The notes under the pieces are model-generated. The model was not told the DNA's origin. It saw only the letters and a program-made list of their open reading frames with translations, and did not search any database. The translations under genes were made by a program, and so were the position numbers. From Tritrichomonas musculus (taxonomy: Eukaryota; Parabasalia; Tritrichomonadida; Tritrichomonadidae), in the NCBI GenBank assembly GCA_039105265.1, contig JAPFFF010000001.1:8370001-8434000 (forward strand): 64,000 nt of DNA, written 5' to 3'. The first letter of the stretch is position 1, and every line of letters starts with the position of its first letter. Below, one piece after another: positions 60,035 through 64,000 of this stretch.

Positions 60035-60286
60035 TCATTTAGGCTTATAATCTTTAAGAAAATCAATACTACCTTGAATAGGGTCATCGCATCGATTTTC
60101 TACTAGATATGCCATTATTTCTGTTAAAATTTCTCGAACTTTATGTTCTTCCATATATTTTTCTAACTCTCTATGATCTAAATCTTGTTTTCGATCTGGA
60201 AATTTTGGCTCATTATCTTCCGCTTGTGAAGAAGCGTGAGAAGCAGCAGACGTACGAGAAGCGTTACTTAATGAAGAAGAAGTCAT
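60035..60286 (-). CDS. Small RIIa/Dpy-30-like docking protein
   Basis: 83 residues. The first 35 are Ser/Ala-rich and polar. Residues about 41-80 (YMEEHKVREILTEIMAYLVE, then NRCDDPIQGSIDFLKDY) match the RIIa / Dpy-30 dimerisation-docking fold: an H-x-(I/V)--(I/L)L--(I/L) helix, then a DDP turn and a second helix. Such small proteins bind amphipathic helices, mostly in flagellar axonemes (radial-spoke or AKAP-type complexes) or in cAMP-kinase anchoring, and a flagellar role is plausible in a trichomonad. An AACCGTTT (M3-like) box lies 30 nt upstream. It could instead be a Dpy-30 chromatin subunit, though the Ser-rich start is less typical. Confidence 0.8.
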   Translation of the reverse strand: MTSSSLSNASRTSAASHASSQAEDNEPKFPDRKQDLDHRELEKYMEEHKVREILTEIMAYLVENRCDDPIQGSIDFLKDYKPK

Positions 60287-60315
60287 TTTTGAGTTATAAA
60301 ACGTATTTTTTTAAA

Positions 60316-60323
60316 AAACGGTT
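60316..60323 (-). promoter_or_regulatory. M3/Myb-like box of the RIIa-like gene
   Basis: AACCGTTT on the gene strand fits the M3 consensus and lies 30 nt before the ATG. Confidence 0.45.
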
Positions 60324-60515
60324 TGAAATATGAAAAAAAATTTTATTACAATTTCGAGAAAAAATAAAAAATGTTTAAATTGTGAAATCACTCAAAAATA
60401 TCTGCACTCAAACAAGCATGTTCAATATTCCTTTAAAGAAATGTTCATCTGAAATATATTTATGGATGAAATTGGTGCTTTACTTTCTTTTGTCATGACA
60501 TTAACATATCCTAAT

Positions 60516-60725
60516 AGTAGTGTAGTATAGGCAGTGGTCGATACTCTCCCCCAGCCTATACACTCCGCCCCCAAGCTCAGGCACGCCTTCGCTTGGAGCT
60601 TCGCATACGGCCGCGGTCGCTATGTTCCCTCTGCCTATACCCTGTGTCAATTCTGTCACGCTATGACACAATTTCCACAGGCTTCTATACTAGGCGTCAG
60701 ATTTTGTGTCAGTTACGTGACCAAA
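60516..60725. repeat. GC-rich terminus-like block with internal inverted repeats
   Basis: About 200 bp with roughly half G+C in a region otherwise below a third. It holds GTATAGGCAG (60525) and its complement CTGCCTATAC (60630), a further GCCTATAC, and TGTGTCA/TGACACA arms around 60651-60672. The 68-codon frame here is not supported as a gene. Confidence 0.6.
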
Positions 60726-60840
60726 TATTTACCTTCATAAGTATAATACAATTAAGAACCTAGTAAACATACAAGCATCTACTTATCATAGAAAACACAA
60801 CACCCTCATAAGCACAAATACACATCCAATTAAATACACA

Positions 60841-60846
60841 TCATTT
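60841..60846 (+). promoter_or_regulatory. Inr (TCATTT) of the UL9-like helicase gene
   Basis: TCATTT matches TCAYTW; predicted +1 A at 60843, 35 nt before the ATG at 60878. It suggests that the element uses the host's promoter code. Confidence 0.55.
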
Positions 60847-60877
60847 GTTTTCTTTTTTTGTTTTTATTCTTGTCCAA

Positions 60878-62251
60878 ATGACAACCAAGCAATATGTTGA
60901 CTGGAATGTGTTTGAGAGCCTTCCCGTTAAATCATATGAAATCACTTATACTAAAAGTGCTGAAGAAGAGATAACCATAGAGAAGGCTATAAAGAAGTTC
61001 ATCTGCCAAGCGCCTATTGGTTCAGGAAAATCAACAGCAATAAGGAAATGGATCTATAACACAGTACCTGATAACAAGTTCATACTCATCGTACCTACCA
61101 TTAACATCGCTGCGGAGTTCTACTCTAAGTTGTATGTAGCATTAAACAACAATCACCCCGAGAACATAGATGAAATGATAAAGTTATGTGTCAAGGAAGC
61201 CATCAAGCACTTTATACCTGTTGTTATAACTACATTCTCTACCGCATCTAAGTGTCTTGGAGGAATCATAGAGCATTACTATCACCACCAAATAGATTTC
61301 AACAGTGAATACAAACTCCTTATTGATGAAGCACACCTACTACTAGAACACATATCGTTAATAGAGATTTGCAGAGAATTCAATAAAGTAGGCTTGATTA
61401 CTGCTACAGCATCTGACATTTCTTGCTTATCAGTCTTTGAAGAATACGAAAAGATAAACCCATTAGCCGACATCAAATACCACAGAACGATATATCTATA
61501 CAAGCTGAGAAGCAATATGCAAGAGCAAAGAGAGACTATAGCTAAGCAAGTACTAGAAGAGATAAAGAGGTATGATAAGATATTAATTAAGATAGAAGAC
61601 AAGAATGAATGTGAACGATTAAAGGAGTGTATCGACAATGAACTTAATAAAGCATTGTACAACTCTGATAAGAAGGAAGTAGAGATAAGTGATGAAGGCA
61701 AGTTTGTAAGCACGGAGGACGTTGATATAGTTATTGCTACTTCATGTATCCAATCAGGTCAGTCACTGAAGGAAAATCTATTGTCTATATTCATTCAGAC
61801 CCCATTAGATACCGTATCATCAGTTGAACAGTTCGTAGGAAGAAACAGGAACGAGAATTCAACAGCTTATCTATACATGAGGCAAGTAAAGGTACAAGAA
61901 GAGAAGTTTACATACAAGGTAGCCAAGAACAGATATAAGACAAGATTAAACCAATTGAGAGCTAATGCATGGCAATCAATGGACAAAGATTCATGGATAA
62001 GATACATGAGCAAGATTGGAGAAGTTATTGTTGAAGAGACAAACGCCTCGCTCGAGGAAGAAACAAATAAGGATACAATAATGATGAACGAAAATGATTT
62101 GAACAGAGAGTTTAATGGCAAAAAACAGTTATATCAGCACTTTGGGTTTAAAAACGAGAAGGAAGTGCCTGAGGGATATGAAATAAGAAGTAGATATAAC
62201 AGAGAGAAAGGTAAAATGCAAAGAGTATATAATTTAGTTAAGATAGAGTAA
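60878..62251 (+). CDS. UL9-like SF2 DNA helicase of the virus-like element
   Basis: 457 residues from the ATG at 60878 (MTTKQYVDWN); the frame is open further upstream but only with a TTG. Motifs in order: Walker A QAPIGSGKST (44-53), an IVPTINIA motif Ia, DEAH at 150-153 in LLIDEAHLLLE, TATASD (motif III), ATSCIQSGQSLK (motif V) and QFVGRNRN (motif VI, near 318-325). This set resembles the origin-binding-protein (UL9) branch of SF2 helicases, found in herpesviruses and other large DNA viruses and in some related elements. It likely opens or remodels DNA at the element's replication origin. Codon use is richer in G and C and AG-type codons than in neighbouring host genes. The frame looks whole. 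TAAA overlaps the stop. Confidence 0.72.
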   Translation: MTTKQYVDWNVFESLPVKSYEITYTKSAEEEITIEKAIKKFICQAPIGSGKSTAIRKWIYNTVPDNKFILIVPTINIAAEFYSKLYVALNNNHPENIDEMIKLCVKEAIKHFIPVVITTFSTASKCLGGIIEHYYHHQIDFNSEYKLLIDEAHLLLEHISLIEICREFNKVGLITATASDISCLSVFEEYEKINPLADIKYHRTIYLYKLRSNMQEQRETIAKQVLEEIKRYDKILIKIEDKNECERLKECIDNELNKALYNSDKKEVEISDEGKFVSTEDVDIVIATSCIQSGQSLKENLLSIFIQTPLDTVSSVEQFVGRNRNENSTAYLYMRQVKVQEEKFTYKVAKNRYKTRLNQLRANAWQSMDKDSWIRYMSKIGEVIVEETNASLEEETNKDTIMMNENDLNREFNGKKQLYQHFGFKNEKEVPEGYEIRSRYNREKGKMQRVYNLVKIE

Positions 62252-62279
62252 ACCATTCAATTATATATTTTTATTTTAT

Positions 62280-63470
62280 GAAGCAATTCAGCAATCATTT
62301 AGCATCAACATCTATCAACATTATTAGCATCAACAACAACATCAGCATTTATCATTTATCATCAGCATCAGCATCAACAACATTAACCAACAGGCATCAT
62401 CTATCAACATTATTAATATCATCAACAACAACATTTATTATTAATATCATCATCATTTACTATTAACATTAACATCAATATCATTTACTATCAACAACAG
62501 AAATAACATCATTTATCAACAACAACAGCATTTATCAACGATGGCATCTATCATCAACAACAGCAGTATTAACATTATTTAGCATCAACCAAGAGCATGT
62601 ATCAACCAACATTATTAATATCATCATCAACCAACAGCATCATTTACTATCAACAACATTAACCAACAGCATCTATCATTAACAACAATATTAACATTAT
62701 TTAACATCAACCAACACCATCATCTATCAACACCATCACATATCATCAACATCAGTATTAACATTATTAATATCATTCATCAACAACAGCACCAACATCA
62801 ACTATCAACTGCATCTATCAACAACAACAGCATTATCCATCAACATCAACCAACAGCATCAACAACAGCATCTATCATTAACATTATTAATATTATTTAG
62901 TATTATCAACAACAACATTAACCAACAACAACACCATCTATTAACATCTATCAACAACAGCATTTATCATTATCAACAGTATTAACATCACCATCTATCA
63001 TTAACAATATCTATCATTATTAATATTACCATCAACAACAACAGCATCAACATCAACAGCATTTACTATTAACATCTATCATTAACAGCATCTATCGACA
63101 ACATCAACATCAACACCATCTATTAACATTATTAATATCGACAACAACATTATTAATATTATCATCAACAACGGTATTAACAACATCAGTATTAACGTTA
63201 TTTAGCATCATTATCAACGGCATCATATATCAACAACAACAACAGCATCATCTATCAACATCAATAACAACAGCATCAACCAACAACATCATCTATTAAC
63301 ATTATTAATATCAACAACAACAACATCAACGACGGCATCTATTATTAATATTATTAATATCAACAACCGTATCATCCATCAACGACGGCATCTAACATTA
63401 ACAGCATCATTATTAATATCAACAACGGCATCATTTATCATTTATCATTTATCAACAACAGCCAAAAATA
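62280..63470. repeat. Degenerate ATC/AAC/AGC triplet-repeat tract
   Basis: About 1.2 kb of irregular CAACAACAGCATCATC-type triplets with interspersed ATTAAC and ATTAAT. The plus strand is almost free of G except in AGC and rare ACG or GGC. All frames are broken by TAA from the ATTAA words, so it is non-coding; a 62-codon frame at its start is a by-product. Confidence 0.85.
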
Positions 63471-63639
63471 ATGTAAAAGTTTAGTTCTCAACACCAATCT
63501 ATTCGTTCAAATGCAAAAGTAACAATTAATATTTAAATCAAGAAAGTTCAAAAGTGACAAATCAACATTCCAGTCAATCAGTAATTAGTAATCAACAACA
63601 ATCGAATCATTAACAACAATCACGTATTTTTCATTTAAA

Positions 63640-63690
63640 GGTGAAGAGGTGTATTGTCACCCGACAAACACCACCTTCTTGTTTTCATTC
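63640..63690. repeat. Imperfect hairpin in the element
   Basis: GAAGAGGTGT and ACACCACCTTC pair with one bulge around a 15-base loop (about 63642-63684). Function unknown. Confidence 0.4.
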
Positions 63691-63797
63691 CCTTCAATTA
63701 CAACATTCAATAATAGTCACAACAAGGTCGTTTCAATCAATTCATTCTATTCATTCATTCATTTCTAAATAAGAGGCCAATTTATGTCAATTGCATT

Positions 63798-63836
63798 AAG
63801 GTTAACAGGTTAGATCTAACCTTATTTTTCTAACCT
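63798..63836. other. Cluster of four AGGTTA sites around a 16-bp palindrome
   Basis: Perfect palindrome AGGTTAGATCTAACCT at 63807-63822, preceded by a direct AGGTTA (63799-63804) and followed by TAACCT (63831-63836). Two sites point each way. This is the layout of a protein-binding array, such as an origin or promoter, about 1.5 kb from a UL9-like helicase gene. Confidence 0.55.
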
Positions 63837-64000
63837 TATTCCAGTCAATTCATTTATTCATTCCAGTCAATTCGTTTCATTCAATACCAATAATTAGATT
63901 CAATTCACAACAAGAAAGAGTGGGACAATTCATTCTATTCGTTCAATAATATTAAACCCAGCAATCATGTTCATTCAATAGCATCATTCAATTTATTTAT

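Larger units (their letters stand above)
60516..64000 (+). mobile_element. One end of a large virus-like element (Maverick/Polinton-like), cut by window edge
   Basis: At about 60516 the sequence AGTAGTGTAGTATAGGCAGT begins a GC-rich block that looks like a terminal repeat; elements of the Maverick/Polinton class usually begin with AG and are common in trichomonads. Inside follow a UL9-like helicase (looks whole), a long triplet-repeat tract and a site cluster at 63798-63836. Composition and codon use differ from the host genes. The other end, any target duplication and the diagnostic polymerase, integrase and capsid genes would lie beyond 64000, so the class is an inference; another large DNA-virus-like insertion is possible. 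Confidence 0.5.
63480..64000. other. Gene-free end of window with TTCATTCA-type simple repeats
   Basis: Rich in CAATTCATTC and TTCATTCA words, with few G, apart from the hairpin and the AGGTTA cluster listed separately. No gene is seen up to the window edge. Confidence 0.6.

Noticed and set aside
60534-60740. 68-residue plus-strand frame in the GC-rich block
   Set aside because: No domain, and it covers the inverted repeats of the presumed element end; the frame is open because the block is GC-rich.
62278-62466. 62-residue frame rich in Ser, Ile, Asn and Thr
   Set aside because: Pure triplet-repeat translation; the frame closes soon and the tract has TAA in every frame.
62280-63470. CRISPR-like or satellite array
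   Set aside because: No constant repeat unit or spacer structure; only irregular triplets. The host is a eukaryote.

Overview
The window looks like nuclear DNA of a trichomonad (parabasalid), most likely Tritrichomonas-like. The strongest evidence is an IBP39-type initiator-binding protein at 13123-14079, a family known from trichomonads. Other support: all recognised genes are single uninterrupted frames; a TAAA overlaps the stop codon of at least seven genes; Inr (TCAYTW), M5 (CCTTT) and Myb-like M3 boxes lie within about 40 nt of several start codons; there is a BspA-type leucine-rich-repeat pseudogene; and intergenic DNA is extremely AT-rich.

Layout. 1-13100 is repeat-rich: two short TIR elements (48-931, 1139-1926), an intact P-like DDE transposase gene (2927-5662), a 2.6 kb element with perfect 44-bp TIRs (5705-8263) holding a further inverted repeat, and a 2.4 kb element with an 8-bp target duplication (10658-13015) that was itself invaded by a TA-flanked 1.5 kb element. 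13100-16700 is a compact gene cluster: initiator-binding protein, tepsin-like ENTH/VHS adaptor and ER-type DnaJ. 16700-21500 is again repeats, including an inverted pair of TTAA MITEs and a second copy of the 1.5 kb element in opposite orientation. A PP1/PP2A-like phosphatase with a Ser-rich tail (21507-23285) is followed by a second copy of a 340-bp MITE, a degraded pogo-like and a degraded MULE transposase, and a tRNA-Asp (26711-26781). 27070-35236 holds an ARM-like protein, a Vti1-type SNARE, a TKL-like kinase, a PP2A-A-like HEAT protein and another ARM-like protein.

The main object is a single 19.4 kb minus-strand gene (35527-54960) for a 6477-residue coiled-coil protein. It carries about 80 copies of a C-x-K-Y-E-x-K-K-L-K signature. 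Its C-terminal half is a chain of rods between proline hinges, with rod lengths of 44, 51, 58, 65, 72 or 79 residues, that is 2+7n, so every rod keeps one unbroken heptad register. Parts of it are almost identical at DNA level, showing recent internal duplication.

To the right lie a BspA-like LRR pseudogene on the minus strand, a second decayed gene, a FANCJ/RTEL1-group Fe-S helicase (57172-59871) and a small RIIa/Dpy-30-like docking protein. From about 60516 the composition changes sharply: a GC-rich 200-bp terminus-like block, a UL9-like SF2 helicase, 1.2 kb of G-poor ATC/AAC triplet repeats and a cluster of AGGTTA sites. This is read as one end of a large virus-like (Maverick/Polinton-like) element that continues beyond the window.

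Housekeeping functions here are vesicle traffic (tepsin-like, Vti1), phosphorylation (kinase, phosphatase, PP2A scaffold), ER folding, DNA repair and basal transcription. No operon-like organisation is seen; neighbours are convergent or divergent with short gaps.
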